A stretch of DNA of 64,000 nt, taken from assembly GCF_007197735.1 (NCBI RefSeq), contig NZ_CP041637.1, forward strand, positions 1,302,001 through 1,366,000. The letters are read 5' to 3'. Below are positions 42,516 through 51,627 of the stretch, one piece after another. Source of the stretch: Formosa sediminum. GTDB lineage: Bacteria; Bacteroidota; Bacteroidia; Flavobacteriales; Flavobacteriaceae. The first letter of the stretch is position 1. Every line of letters begins with the position of its first letter. Made by a program: the position numbers and the translations under genes. The notes beneath the pieces are model-generated. The model saw only the letters and a list, made by a program, of their open reading frames with translations, was not told the DNA's origin and did no database searches.

Positions 42516-45065
42516 ATGAAATTTAATATTGCTTTTGTACTCCTATGTTGTTGTTTATGGTCTTGTAAAAAAGACTCTAAAACACATTTTAAAATTGAAC
42601 CTGGTGTGTCTCTAGAATTAGCACAGCACAGAAAAAAAGTAATTTCTAATACTCATTACCATTTAAGTTTTAAGTTACCAGCGAACCAAACAGCTCCTAT
42701 CCCAGCAAACTTAGATTTAAGTTTTAATTTGAGTGAGGTTAATGGCCCTTTAGTTTTAGATTTTAGTCCCAATAATACTGTGAAACCCGAAGTGTTTTTG
42801 ATTACAGGTCCTATTGAAGTGACTTTTAAAGATGAGCATCTTATTATTCCAAAGCGGTATTTGAAAACGGGTAGAAATGAATTTAAAATAAAATTTCAAG
42901 CGGGCGATCAGTACTTAAACAGAACTGATAAATATTTATATACTTTATCTGTACCAGATCATGCTCGGGCTTTATTTCCGTGTTTTGATCAGCCAAATTT
43001 AAAAGCCACTTTTAAGTTAGATCTTGTAACACCTCATCATTGGCAAGTGTTAAGTGCAACCACACCTGGTTTTAAAAGCAAAACAGAAGAACATACAACT
43101 CACGTTTTTGAAACTTCAGATTTAATGAGCACGTATTTATTTTCGTTTGTAGCAGGAGAATTTAATGAGATTACTAAAGATAATCACCGTTTTTTATTTA
43201 GAGAACAAGATTCGCTTAAAATAACAGAGAGTTTAGATCCTATTTTTAATTTACACGAAAAGGCTATAGTTTTCTTAGAAGATTATACGAATTACGAATT
43301 TCCGTTTAAAAAGTTAGACTTCGCTGCTATTCCATTTTTTCCTTTTGGAGGGATGGAGCATGTTGGGGCAATACAGTATAAAGAATCTTCTTTATTTTTT
43401 GAAGATTATATGCCTAAACTTACACATTGGAATCGGGCTAATTTAATAGCTCACGAGGTGTCTCATATGTGGTTTGGAAATTTAGTGACAATGGATTGGT
43501 TTGACGATGTGTGGCTAAAAGAAGTTTTTGCAAATTTTATGGCAGCCAAAGTTGTAAATCCTAATTTTCCAGAATTAAATTTTGATCTTTTAACCTTAGT
43601 AACTAAAACGCCTAGAGCATATGCTGTAGATCGTACTTTGGGTACAAATGCAATTCGTCAGGATTTAGATAACCTTAACAATGCAGGAAGTTTGTACGGC
43701 GGTATTATATATAATAAAGCTCCAATTATGATGAAACAGTTAGAAATGCTTTTGGGAGAAGAGCAATTTCAACAGGGACTACAAGATTATATTAAATCGT
43801 ATGCCAATAGTAATGCCACTTGGAATGATTTGGTAACAATTTTCGATGAAAAATCTGATGCTGATATAAAAGCTTGGAGTGAAGTTTGGGTAAATAAATC
43901 TAGTCGTCCTGTGTTTGCACACGATTTTAAATATACAAATAATAACATATCTTCTCTTGCATTACACCAATACGCAGAAGATGGCAGTGAGAATTTGTGG
44001 CCACAACAATTAGAAATTGCCTTAATTTATAAAGATTCAATTGCGAAGCGAACTACTTATGTTAATCAAAGCACTCAGTTTTTAGACGTTTTAGAGGGGT
44101 TACCAAAACCAGAAACAATTGTCTATAATAGTGATGGTGCTGGTTATGGTGTTTTTCCTGTAGATGTGAACACTGCCTTAACTAGCTTTAAGATAGAAGA
44201 CGATGTGGTTAGAGCTTCTAACTATATAAATATTTACGAGAATGCACTGTCGGGAAAGATACCAGTTCAGACTGCATTACAAACATTTTTTAATGGCTTG
44301 CAACATGAAACTAACGAATTAATTATTGGCATGATTAGTTCAAATTTTGGAAGCTTATATTGGGACTTTTTAAGCGAATCTGAGCGTGTAAAACTTCAGC
44401 CAGAATTTGCAGAGGCGTTATGGGAACGTCTAAACTCAACATTATCAACATCCATAAAAAAGAGTGTGTATTCAGCATTTTCTAATATAGCATATACAGG
44501 CGAAAGTTTAGAACAATTATACGCGATATGGCATAAGGATGTGGTTATAGATAGTTTAAAATTAAACGAAAAAGATTTTACAAATTTAGCGATGAATTTA
44601 GCTCTCTATAATCATCCAAAACATGACGCTATTTTAAAATCTGCAGTTACACAAATTTCTAGTACAGACGACAAAGAACGATTTCAATATTTATTACCAG
44701 CCTTAGCTTTAGATAATGAAGTACGTAAAGCCATGTTTCTATCTTTTAAAGCAGTAGAGAATAGAAAAAACACAAGTTGGGTTGCAACAGCTAACCATTA
44801 TATTCATCATCCATTACATCAAAAGGATGCTGTAAAATATCTGGCTTTAAGTTTGGATGCTTTAGAGGATGTAAAGGCAACAAGCGATTTATTTTTTCCG
44901 TTAAAATGGTTAAACTCTACTATTGGTAAATATCAATCTAAAGAAGCAAAAGCGTTGCTAGATAAATATTTAAAAGCAAATCCAAATTTAAACACCCAGT
45001 TAAAAGCTAAAATTTTACAAGCCACAGATAATTTAAGACGTTATCAAGAGATGATTAAGGATTAA
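42516..45065 (+). CDS. M1 family aminopeptidase, lipoprotein
   Basis: An envelope-anchored zinc aminopeptidase of 849 residues from the ATG at 42516. A TTG two codons earlier is less likely. The signal peptide ends in a lipobox (CLWSC, Cys 17). The substrate-recognition motif, normally GAMEN, reads GGMEH at 278-282. The zinc motif HEVSH is at 313-317 with the distal glutamate in WLKEVFANF, so the catalytic site is intact. A roughly 350-residue C-terminal helical domain follows. It probably releases N-terminal amino acids from peptides taken from outside the cell. Confidence 0.93.
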   Translation: MKFNIAFVLLCCCLWSCKKDSKTHFKIEPGVSLELAQHRKKVISNTHYHLSFKLPANQTAPIPANLDLSFNLSEVNGPLVLDFSPNNTVKPEVFLITGPIEVTFKDEHLIIPKRYLKTGRNEFKIKFQAGDQYLNRTDKYLYTLSVPDHARALFPCFDQPNLKATFKLDLVTPHHWQVLSATTPGFKSKTEEHTTHVFETSDLMSTYLFSFVAGEFNEITKDNHRFLFREQDSLKITESLDPIFNLHEKAIVFLEDYTNYEFPFKKLDFAAIPFFPFGGMEHVGAIQYKESSLFFEDYMPKLTHWNRANLIAHEVSHMWFGNLVTMDWFDDVWLKEVFANFMAAKVVNPNFPELNFDLLTLVTKTPRAYAVDRTLGTNAIRQDLDNLNNAGSLYGGIIYNKAPIMMKQLEMLLGEEQFQQGLQDYIKSYANSNATWNDLVTIFDEKSDADIKAWSEVWVNKSSRPVFAHDFKYTNNNISSLALHQYAEDGSENLWPQQLEIALIYKDSIAKRTTYVNQSTQFLDVLEGLPKPETIVYNSDGAGYGVFPVDVNTALTSFKIEDDVVRASNYINIYENALSGKIPVQTALQTFFNGLQHETNELIIGMISSNFGSLYWDFLSESERVKLQPEFAEALWERLNSTLSTSIKKSVYSAFSNIAYTGESLEQLYAIWHKDVVIDSLKLNEKDFTNLAMNLALYNHPKHDAILKSAVTQISSTDDKERFQYLLPALALDNEVRKAMFLSFKAVENRKNTSWVATANHYIHHPLHQKDAVKYLALSLDALEDVKATSDLFFPLKWLNSTIGKYQSKEAKALLDKYLKANPNLNTQLKAKILQATDNLRRYQEMIKD

Positions 45066-45152
45066 CTTTTTTGCTTTCATTTAGTAGAGATTGTTGGTTG
45101 TAATTAACAAATCTTTGCAAGTCAAGTGTTTCAATAATTAAACAATTCACAG

Positions 45153-45160
45153 TATATTTG
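45153..45160 (+). promoter_or_regulatory. Candidate -7 box of the mrp-ferredoxin operon
   Basis: TATATTTG matches TAnnTTTG, 112 bases before the start at 45272, leaving a leader of about 105 bases. The leader includes a small AAAGC/GCTTT hairpin near 45228-45248. No clear -33 TTG. Confidence 0.5.
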
Positions 45161-45271
45161 TGACTTAGAATTAATCTAAATTAATAATTTCTGAATTTAT
45201 TGTAAGACCTTCAGTATTAGCACTACTAAAAGCGTCTCTAGCTTTATAATTTCACAAAGAATAAATTAAAA

Positions 45272-46408
45272 ATGAAGATACAAAAAGAAGATGTTTTAAA
45301 AGCATTGCAAACCATTACTGTACCTGGAGAAGGACAAAATATGGTTGAAAGTGGTGCTGTTAAAAATGTAATAGTTTTTGGTGACGAAGTTGTTGTAGAT
45401 ATAACCATTGCAAACCCAAGCTTACAAGCAAAAAAAAGAACCGAAGTAGATATTTTAAAAACCATTCACGATTTAGTATACGAGAAAGCTAAAATTAAAG
45501 TGAATTTAAAAGTAGACGCTCCGGCAGCACAACCTAAAAATGAAATTAAAGGGAAAAAAATTCCTGGAATAAAAAATATAGTTGCCGTAGCCTCGGGTAA
45601 AGGCGGTGTAGGAAAATCTACAGTAACAGCAAATTTAGCGGTAACCCTATCAAAAATGGGCTTTAATGTAGGTGTTTTAGATGCAGATATCTACGGGCCA
45701 TCTATGCCAATTATGTTTGATGTAGAAGCAGAACGCCCATTAGCAGTTACAATTGATGGTAAATCAAAAATGAAACCCGTAGAAAATTACGGCGTTAAAG
45801 TATTGTCTATCGGATTTTTTACAAAGCCAGACCAAGCCGTAGTTTGGAGAGGGCCAATGGCAGCAAAAGCCTTAAATCAAATGATTTTTGATGCACATTG
45901 GGGCGAATTAGATTTCTTATTATTAGACTTACCTCCAGGAACTGGGGACATTCATTTAAGTATTATGCAATCGCTACCAATTACTGGAGCAGTTGTTGTA
46001 AGTACACCTCAAAATGTAGCGTTAGCCGATGCTAAAAAAGGAGTCGCTATGTTTCAACAAGAAAGCATTAATGTTCCTGTATTAGGTATCATAGAAAATA
46101 TGGCCTATTTTGCACCTGAAGAATTACCAGATAATAAATATTATATTTTTGGTGAAGCGGGTGCAAAACATTTGGCAGACGATTTAAAAGTGCCATTTTT
46201 AGGAGAATTACCTCTAGTACAAAGTATACGCGAAGCAGGAGACGTTGGACGACCAGCAGCATTGCAAACCGCAACAATTTTAGAACAATCTTTCGAGAAG
46301 TTAACTCAAAATGTTGTACAAGAAGTTGTTAGACGTAATAGTGATTTACCTCCAACAGAAGCAATTAAAATTACAACTATGGCTGGTTGTTCAGCAGTTA
46401 AAAAATAA
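45272..46408 (+). CDS. apbC: Mrp/NBP35 family Fe-S cluster carrier ATPase
   Basis: The N-terminal domain (about 1-85) is the DUF59/MIP18-like fold. The ATPase follows with the deviant Walker A GKGGVGKST at 109-117 and DLPPGTGD later. These proteins carry Fe-S clusters to target enzymes. The C-x-x-C that holds the bridging cluster in many Mrp proteins is missing: the region reads ENMAYFAPEELPDNKYYIFG. As I recall this is common in Bacteroidota. A NifU-like CxxC protein is encoded three bases downstream, which may compensate. Confidence 0.93.
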   Translation: MKIQKEDVLKALQTITVPGEGQNMVESGAVKNVIVFGDEVVVDITIANPSLQAKKRTEVDILKTIHDLVYEKAKIKVNLKVDAPAAQPKNEIKGKKIPGIKNIVAVASGKGGVGKSTVTANLAVTLSKMGFNVGVLDADIYGPSMPIMFDVEAERPLAVTIDGKSKMKPVENYGVKVLSIGFFTKPDQAVVWRGPMAAKALNQMIFDAHWGELDFLLLDLPPGTGDIHLSIMQSLPITGAVVVSTPQNVALADAKKGVAMFQQESINVPVLGIIENMAYFAPEELPDNKYYIFGEAGAKHLADDLKVPFLGELPLVQSIREAGDVGRPAALQTATILEQSFEKLTQNVVQEVVRRNSDLPPTEAIKITTMAGCSAVKK

Positions 46409-46411
46409 GTT

Positions 46412-46651
46412 ATGACTTCAGAAGAAATAAAATTAAACGTTGAAAAAGCGTTAGACGAAATTCGCCCGTTTTTAGAAAGTGATGGTGGAGATATCTCTTT
46501 AATTTCTATTGAAGATGATAAATTGGTTCGTGTACAACTGCAAGGCGCATGTGTAGGGTGTAGTGTAAACCAAATGACGCTAAAGTCGGGGGTAGAAATG
46601 ACTATTAAAAAATACGTGCCGCAGATTGAACAAGTGATAAATGTAGAATAA
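46412..46651 (+). CDS. NifU-like Fe-S scaffold domain protein
   Basis: The 79 residues are a stand-alone NifU C-terminal domain. The cluster-binding C-x-x-C is CVGC at 47-50 in LQGACVGCSVNQMTLKSGVE. It binds a 4Fe-4S cluster between two subunits and passes it to apoproteins. The start lies three bases after the Mrp gene. The order Mrp, NifU-like, ferredoxin reductase, ferredoxin suggests a joint Fe-S delivery and electron-supply unit. Confidence 0.95.
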   Translation: MTSEEIKLNVEKALDEIRPFLESDGGDISLISIEDDKLVRVQLQGACVGCSVNQMTLKSGVEMTIKKYVPQIEQVINVE

Positions 46652-46684
46652 AAAAGTAGAGATACTTTTTAGAAGATAGTATAG

Positions 46685-47746
46685 ATGATTAAAACAGATA
46701 TTCTAATTATTGGCGCTGGGCCAACAGGGTTATTTACCGTTTTTGAAGCTGGGTTATTAAAATTAAAGTGTCATTTAATTGATGCTTTACCTCAAGCTGG
46801 CGGACAATGTTCTGAATTATATCCAAAAAAACCTATATACGATATTCCAGGATTTCCAGAAGTGTTGGCAGGCGATTTAACTAAAAATTTATTAGAACAG
46901 TCTAAACAATTTGAACCGGGGTTTACTTTAGGCGAGCGTGCAGAAACAGTAGAGAAACAAGAAGATGGTACATTTATAGTGACTACCAATAAAGGCACAA
47001 AACATCAAGCGCCTGTTGTTGCTATTGCCGGTGGTTTGGGTAGTTTTGAACCTAGAAAACCGTTAATTGCTAATATTGCGTCTTTTGAAGACCATGGGGT
47101 AGAATATTTTATTAAAGACCCAGAAGTATATCGCAATAAACGTGTTGTAATTTCTGGCGGTGGAGATTCTGCTTTAGATTGGAGTATCTTTTTAGCCGAT
47201 GTAGCCTCTGAAGTCACTTTAATTCACAGACGAAACGAGTTCCGTGGGGCACTAGATTCTGTAGAGAAAGTACAAGAATTAAAATCTCAAGGTAAAATTA
47301 ATTTAATTACACCTGCCGAAGTAATTAATGTTATTGGCCATGGTAAGGTTGAAGGTGTTGTTGTATCTCAATCTCAGCATATCGAAAAAGAATTTATTGT
47401 AGAAACAGATCACTTTATTCCGCTATTTGGATTGTCGCCTAAACTAGGGCCAATTGCCAATTGGGGACTAGAAATTGAAAAGAATGCGATAAAGGTGAAT
47501 AATGCTTTAGATTATCAAACCAATATCCCAGGAATTTATGCTATTGGAGATGTAAATACCTATCCTGGAAAATTAAAGTTAATTTTATGTGGGTTCCACG
47601 AAGCGACTTTAATGTGTCAATCGGCTTATCAGCGAATAAATCCGGGTAAAAAATATGTTCTTAAGTATACTACGGTTAGTGGTATAGATGGTTTTGATGG
47701 TTCTAGAAAAGAATCGCCAAAAGCTGTAGTTAAGGCTATTAAATAA
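46685..47746 (+). CDS. Ferredoxin-NADP reductase, thioredoxin reductase-like
   Basis: A 353-residue flavoprotein. FAD motif IIGAGPTGLFTVFEAG near 7-22, NADPH motif VVISGGGDSALDWS near 157-170, and the second FAD block GIYAIGDVNTYPGKLKLI near 279-296 are in place. The C-x-x-C of true thioredoxin reductases is absent: the region after DALPQAGGQCSELYP has a single Cys. This matches the type 2 ferredoxin/flavodoxin-NADP reductases. The gene for the likely partner ferredoxin follows 61 bases downstream. Confidence 0.92.
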   Translation: MIKTDILIIGAGPTGLFTVFEAGLLKLKCHLIDALPQAGGQCSELYPKKPIYDIPGFPEVLAGDLTKNLLEQSKQFEPGFTLGERAETVEKQEDGTFIVTTNKGTKHQAPVVAIAGGLGSFEPRKPLIANIASFEDHGVEYFIKDPEVYRNKRVVISGGGDSALDWSIFLADVASEVTLIHRRNEFRGALDSVEKVQELKSQGKINLITPAEVINVIGHGKVEGVVVSQSQHIEKEFIVETDHFIPLFGLSPKLGPIANWGLEIEKNAIKVNNALDYQTNIPGIYAIGDVNTYPGKLKLILCGFHEATLMCQSAYQRINPGKKYVLKYTTVSGIDGFDGSRKESPKAVVKAIK

Positions 47747-47807
47747 AAAAATAAAAGTGTAGTTTTGGTTGACGCTTTATTAATCAACCAATCGAGTAGT
47801 TCAAACT

Positions 47808-48143
47808 ATGGAAGAGCAAGATATAAATATTAAGATTACAGATAGAGAAGGGGTTACACACGATATTGTGGCGCCTACAGATATGGCAATGAACCTTATG
47901 GAAGTTGTGCGTTCTTACGAGCTAGCTCCAGAAGGCACTATTGGTGTGTGTGGCGGTATGGCTATGTGTGCTTCATGTCAGTGTTATGTGGAGTCTGATA
48001 CCGTATTACCAGAAATGCAAGACGATGAGGAAGCGATGCTTTCTGAAGCATTTAATGTAAAAGAAAACAGTCGTTTAGGGTGTCAGATTCAAATGACACC
48101 AGAAATGGAAGGCTTAATTGTTACATTAGCCCCAGAGAGTTAA
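47808..48143 (+). CDS. 2Fe-2S ferredoxin
   Basis: The 111 residues are an adrenodoxin/ISC-type ferredoxin. The cluster cysteines are C48, C54, C57 (GVCGGMAMCASCQCYV) and C92 (LGCQIQ). The acidic surface patch DDEEAML fits docking to a reductase. An extra C59 is present. The upstream reductase is the obvious electron donor; acceptors could include Fe-S assembly and biosynthetic enzymes. Confidence 0.95.
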   Translation: MEEQDINIKITDREGVTHDIVAPTDMAMNLMEVVRSYELAPEGTIGVCGGMAMCASCQCYVESDTVLPEMQDDEEAMLSEAFNVKENSRLGCQIQMTPEMEGLIVTLAPES

Positions 48144-48177
48144 GCCATTTTTTTACACGTATATAAGTTTTAAATAT

Positions 48178-48217
48178 AATACCCAAAATAACTTGATTTC
48201 AAGTTGTTTTGGGTATT
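48178..48217. terminator. Terminator-like hairpin between ferredoxin and trmN6
   Basis: AATACCCAAAATAACTTG pairs with CAAGTTGTTTTGGGTATT over 18 bp with one G-U pair and a four-base loop. There is no T-run on either side, but it lies exactly between convergent stops. Confidence 0.65.
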
Positions 48218-48234
48218 GTAGCTTTAAGCGCTTT

Positions 48235-48948
48235 TTACATGTTCAAGTAAAAATCTTTTGTAAGATTAATATAGTCTTCTGTATATTTATGGCGTTCCGT
48301 TTCTATAATAAGTTCGGTGATTTCTGTAGCTGTTTCTGAAAATGAAAATGCAATTAAACTGCGCTTGATTTCTGAGTTTGGATTGCCTTTAACACGTAAA
48401 ATTTTGTTAGGAAATAAGTTTGCTTTTGAAGCTAAATTAATGATGTTTGCTTCTTCCTTAAACGGTACTATTACACAAAAGATACCCTGCTTAGATAATA
48501 ATTTTGAAGCACTATCTATTAAATGATCAAAAGGAAGTGCATCTGCAAACCGTGCTAAATCGCGTTGCTCGTTATCTGTTTTATAATCTTCAGCGTAAAA
48601 CGGAGGGTTAGAAACAATCAGATCATATTGGTCTTCAATTTCATCAACAAATTCTTCTAAGGCGGCATGATAACAAAAGAGACGATCTCCCCAAGGAGCA
48701 TTTTCAAAATTGTTTACACATTGTTCATAGGCATCATCATCAATTTCCATGGCGTCAATGAGTTCTGCCGAACTTCGTTGTGCTAACATTAGTGCAATTA
48801 CACCTGTTCCAGCTCCAATATCTAGAATAGAAAAAGGGTTATGCTCTATGTCGGCCCAGGCTCCAAGTAATACGCCATCTGTACCAATTTTCATAGCACA
48901 ACGGTCTTGGTTAATGGTGAAAGCCTTAAATTTGAATGGTTTACTCAT
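48235..48948 (-). CDS. trmN6: tRNA1(Val) (adenine(37)-N6)-methyltransferase family protein
   Basis: The 237 residues show a SAM-dependent N6-adenine methyltransferase: motif I ILDIGAGTGVIALMLAQR near 41-58 and the catalytic NPPF in LIVSNPPFYAEDY near 110-122. The N-terminal FTINQDRCAMKIGTDGVLLG is characteristic of the YfiC/TrmN6 group, which modifies A37 of tRNA-Val. It is cytosolic and not overlapping its neighbours. Confidence 0.92.
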   Translation of the reverse strand: MSKPFKFKAFTINQDRCAMKIGTDGVLLGAWADIEHNPFSILDIGAGTGVIALMLAQRSSAELIDAMEIDDDAYEQCVNNFENAPWGDRLFCYHAALEEFVDEIEDQYDLIVSNPPFYAEDYKTDNEQRDLARFADALPFDHLIDSASKLLSKQGIFCVIVPFKEEANIINLASKANLFPNKILRVKGNPNSEIKRSLIAFSFSETATEITELIIETERHKYTEDYINLTKDFYLNM

Positions 48949-49014
48949 AATTTTATTTGTAGTGTATCATTCTAAATGATGAGGTGCTAAAGCGTTTGTT
49001 TATAAAAAACTTGT

Positions 49015-49545
49015 TTAGTCTTCTAAATATAAATCTATTAAACCTTCAGGCGTTTCAACAAAAATTGTTTTATTGGGTTTGTCTACTTTCGAGATAAACT
49101 CGTCGTTCATAGGGATCAAGATTTCAGTACCATCGCGGTCTATTTCAAACAGTGCTTGAGCAGTAGAATCATTAACAGATGTAATGATGCCTACTTTTCC
49201 AAAATTAAGATCTTCAACTGTAAAGCCTATGATTTCATGAAAATAGAATTTATTGCCTTCTAACTCTGGTAAAAAATCTAGGGGCAGATATAAATCAGAT
49301 TTTAATAAGGTTTCAGCATCTGCTTCACTATCTACATCTTCAAATTTAATGCGAAGTAATTCCGATTTATGTAATTGAGACGATTCTATAAAGAACGGCA
49401 CTAAATTGTTTCTTAAATCAATAAATACCGAATCCATATCTTCAAACAATTCAGGTTCGTCTGTATCTAGTTTTATAAGTAGTTCGCCTTTAAAACTATA
49501 TTTTTTCACAATCTTTCCTAGAAAGAAACAGTCTTCTTTTTTCAT
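49015..49545 (-). CDS. rimM: Ribosome maturation factor RimM
   Basis: RimM assists processing and assembly of the 30S head. The 176 residues have the N-terminal beta-barrel domain starting DCFFLGKIVKKYSFKGELL and a C-terminal PRC-barrel with FYFHEIIGFTVED-like sequence. The end, LIPMNDEFISKVDKPNKTIF, is typical. It follows rpsP on the same strand after a terminator hairpin in the 65-base spacer, so its level may be set below that of S16. Confidence 0.95.
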   Translation of the reverse strand: MKKEDCFFLGKIVKKYSFKGELLIKLDTDEPELFEDMDSVFIDLRNNLVPFFIESSQLHKSELLRIKFEDVDSEADAETLLKSDLYLPLDFLPELEGNKFYFHEIIGFTVEDLNFGKVGIITSVNDSTAQALFEIDRDGTEILIPMNDEFISKVDKPNKTIFVETPEGLIDLYLED

Positions 49546-49557
49546 ATTATTTCAAAT

Positions 49558-49588
49558 AAAAAAACCTGATAACAATGTATCAGGTTTT
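49558..49588 (-). terminator. Terminator or attenuator between rpsP and rimM
   Basis: On the minus strand AAAACCTGATA and TATCAGGTTTT form a perfect 11-bp stem with a six-base loop, followed by seven T. The hairpin sits between two genes usually cotranscribed. Confidence 0.85.
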
Positions 49589-49610
49589 AAAAGTATAAAA
49601 AATTAATTTT

Positions 49611-50135
49611 TTATTCTTCTTCGTTAGCAGTTTCTTCTGCAGTTTCAGCATTAGCAGCTTCTTCAGCAGCTTTTGCTTCTGCTTCTGCCTCAGCGACAGC
49701 AGCAGTTCTTGCATCATTAACAGCTTTTTCAGCTTCTAATGCTTTTGCTTTAGCATCAGCCTGAGCTTTTGCTAAACCATCTTCTTTAGAAGATACTTTT
49801 GCAGTTTTTTCTTCTAACCAAGCGTTGAATTTTTCTTCAGCTTGCTCTTCAGTTAAAGCACCTTTTCTAACTCCACCAGCAAGGTGATTTTTTAGTAATG
49901 CACCTTTGTAAGATAAAATTGCTTTTGCAGTATCTGTAGGTTGAGCACCGTTTTGTAACCAAGTTACAGCACCGTTTACATCTAATTCGATAGTTGCAGG
50001 GTTTGTGTTTGGATTGTAGATACCTAATTTTTCTAAGTATTTACCATCTCTTTTTGATCTTGCATCAGCAGCAACGATCCAGTAAAAAGGTTTTCCTTTT
50101 TTACCATGTCTTTGTAATCTAATTTTTACAGGCAT
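49611..50135 (-). CDS. rpsP: 30S ribosomal protein S16 with long acidic/alanine-rich tail
   Basis: Residues 1-80 are a normal bS16 (MPVKIRLQRHGKKGKPFYWI, then VADARSKRDGKYLEKLGIYN). S16 is an early assembly protein of the 30S subunit. The remainder to residue 174 is an Ala/Glu/Lys-rich segment with repeated A-E-A units, probably a long charged helix or coiled coil. Typical bS16 is about 80-90 residues; such tails occur in Bacteroidota as I recall. The leader contains a GAGGT/ACCTC hairpin at 50151-50165. Confidence 0.97.
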   Translation of the reverse strand: MPVKIRLQRHGKKGKPFYWIVAADARSKRDGKYLEKLGIYNPNTNPATIELDVNGAVTWLQNGAQPTDTAKAILSYKGALLKNHLAGGVRKGALTEEQAEEKFNAWLEEKTAKVSSKEDGLAKAQADAKAKALEAEKAVNDARTAAVAEAEAEAKAAEEAANAETAEETANEEE

Positions 50136-50510
50136 AATAATTAATTATTTGAGGTTCTCGACCTCGGTTATTAATAAGGCCGCAAAGATACTATAAAATT
50201 TTAATATCCAGTATTTTAATTTAAAAATGTTTTGTGATTTTTAAATGTAAGTGTGGTGAAGTACTTGTAATTTTTATATGGTTATTTTGCGAATATAATA
50301 TGTCCATTAAAATTATAAAGTCAATTTTAAAATAACTAGATATTAATTATCTAAAAATTTGATTTGTAATTAGTTTGCGAAAAATAATATTATATTAGCT
50401 AAGAGCTTTAATTTAGTTTTTAGCGATTTCTACAGACTTTTTTAATGCTAGAACTTAACCATAAAACCCCGTGTGTTTTTAAAAATCATTTCTAACCAAA
50501 CAGTTGTTTT
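50136..50510. other. Intergenic region between rpsP and the GT2 gene
   Basis: The first part is the rpsP leader with its small hairpin (50151-50165) and -7 box (50183-50190). The rest is AT-rich with no coding sequence and no clear plus-strand promoter for the GT2 gene. Confidence 0.5.
50183..50190 (-). promoter_or_regulatory. Candidate -7 box of rpsP
   Basis: On the minus strand TATCTTTG matches TAnnTTTG, 47 bases before the rpsP ATG. No -33 half was found. Confidence 0.45.
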
Positions 50511-51533
50511 TTGAAGCTTAGTATAATAATACCTGTCTATAATGCTGAAAATTTTGTGGGGCAATGTTTAGAAAGTATTTTAAATCAAAATATAGATCCT
50601 AGTGAGTTTGAAATAATCGCTGTGGATGATGGGTCTATAGATGGTAGTGTTTCTGTGTTGCAAACTTATGAGAAGAATAATGATAATATTTTAGTTGTTT
50701 TACAAAAAAACCAAGGTGTAGGTGCTGCAAGAAATAAAGGTATGGAGCTTGCCAAGGGGAAATATCTATATTTTTTAGATTCAGACGATTATTTAGCTTC
50801 TAATGTATTATTACCTATTTTAGAGTATGCACAAACTAATAATTTACAAATAGTAACTTTTCAATCTATAACTACTAAAAAACGTAATCTTTATACCTCT
50901 AGCCTTGCAGGTAAACATACTACAAAAGTGCAATCTGGACCAAATTATATAGGTGCAATAGGTTACAGAAATGAGGTATGGTGGTATATTGTAGAACGTA
51001 ATTTTGTTAAAGAATTAGGGTTAAAGTTTATTCTTGGACGTTGGATGGAAGATGCTATATTCACTACCCAATTATTTCTGGCAGCACAACGTATGTCAAA
51101 ACTACAAATAGATGCCCATAGATATGTTACTGTAAAGAATTCAGTAATGACAAATAAAAAACCTGAACATTATATTAAAGTAATATGCGATTTAAGTCAT
51201 GCTGCAGAAGTTTTTAACGATTTTATATATCGTGTAAAAGAAACTGAAACTGGACATAAACATGATTTATGTAAAAAACGTTTAGAAGAGAGACAACAAT
51301 CATTAGTGTTTTTTATGATGATACGTATGTTAAAGTCAAGAATTTCATTCAAAGAAGTTAAAACCATTATTAATCATTTGAATATTATTGGTGCGTATCC
51401 GTTAACTAACTTTGGACGAGTTGAAAATAGAGAATTAAGTTATGGGGTTTTAAAACATCTATTTAACATTAAGTGTTTATATTATAAAATATTTATATGC
51501 TGTAATCCAATTTTAAAACATATTTATAAATAA
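50511..51533 (+). CDS. Family 2 glycosyltransferase
   Basis: The 340-residue protein starts with the GT2 fold: MKLSIIIPVYNAENFVGQCL, then VDDGSIDGSV near 39-48 (nucleotide-binding Asp) and FLDSDDY near 92-98 (metal-binding D-x-D). RWMEDAIFT near 182 fits the acceptor-site ED motif. A helical region follows with no strong membrane segment. It probably builds a surface polysaccharide or glycolipid, but no polysaccharide cluster surrounds it. The start is TTG; I see no in-frame ATG at the N-terminus. Confidence 0.88.
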   Translation: MKLSIIIPVYNAENFVGQCLESILNQNIDPSEFEIIAVDDGSIDGSVSVLQTYEKNNDNILVVLQKNQGVGAARNKGMELAKGKYLYFLDSDDYLASNVLLPILEYAQTNNLQIVTFQSITTKKRNLYTSSLAGKHTTKVQSGPNYIGAIGYRNEVWWYIVERNFVKELGLKFILGRWMEDAIFTTQLFLAAQRMSKLQIDAHRYVTVKNSVMTNKKPEHYIKVICDLSHAAEVFNDFIYRVKETETGHKHDLCKKRLEERQQSLVFFMMIRMLKSRISFKEVKTIINHLNIIGAYPLTNFGRVENRELSYGVLKHLFNIKCLYYKIFICCNPILKHIYK

Positions 51534-51627
51534 TTTAATAGATATTATAAAGCAATATGTTTTATTAAGTTTTCTAAAGACCTATCAATTTTTATATTAT
51601 TTTACAGTTTTAATAAAAAAGTATTTG

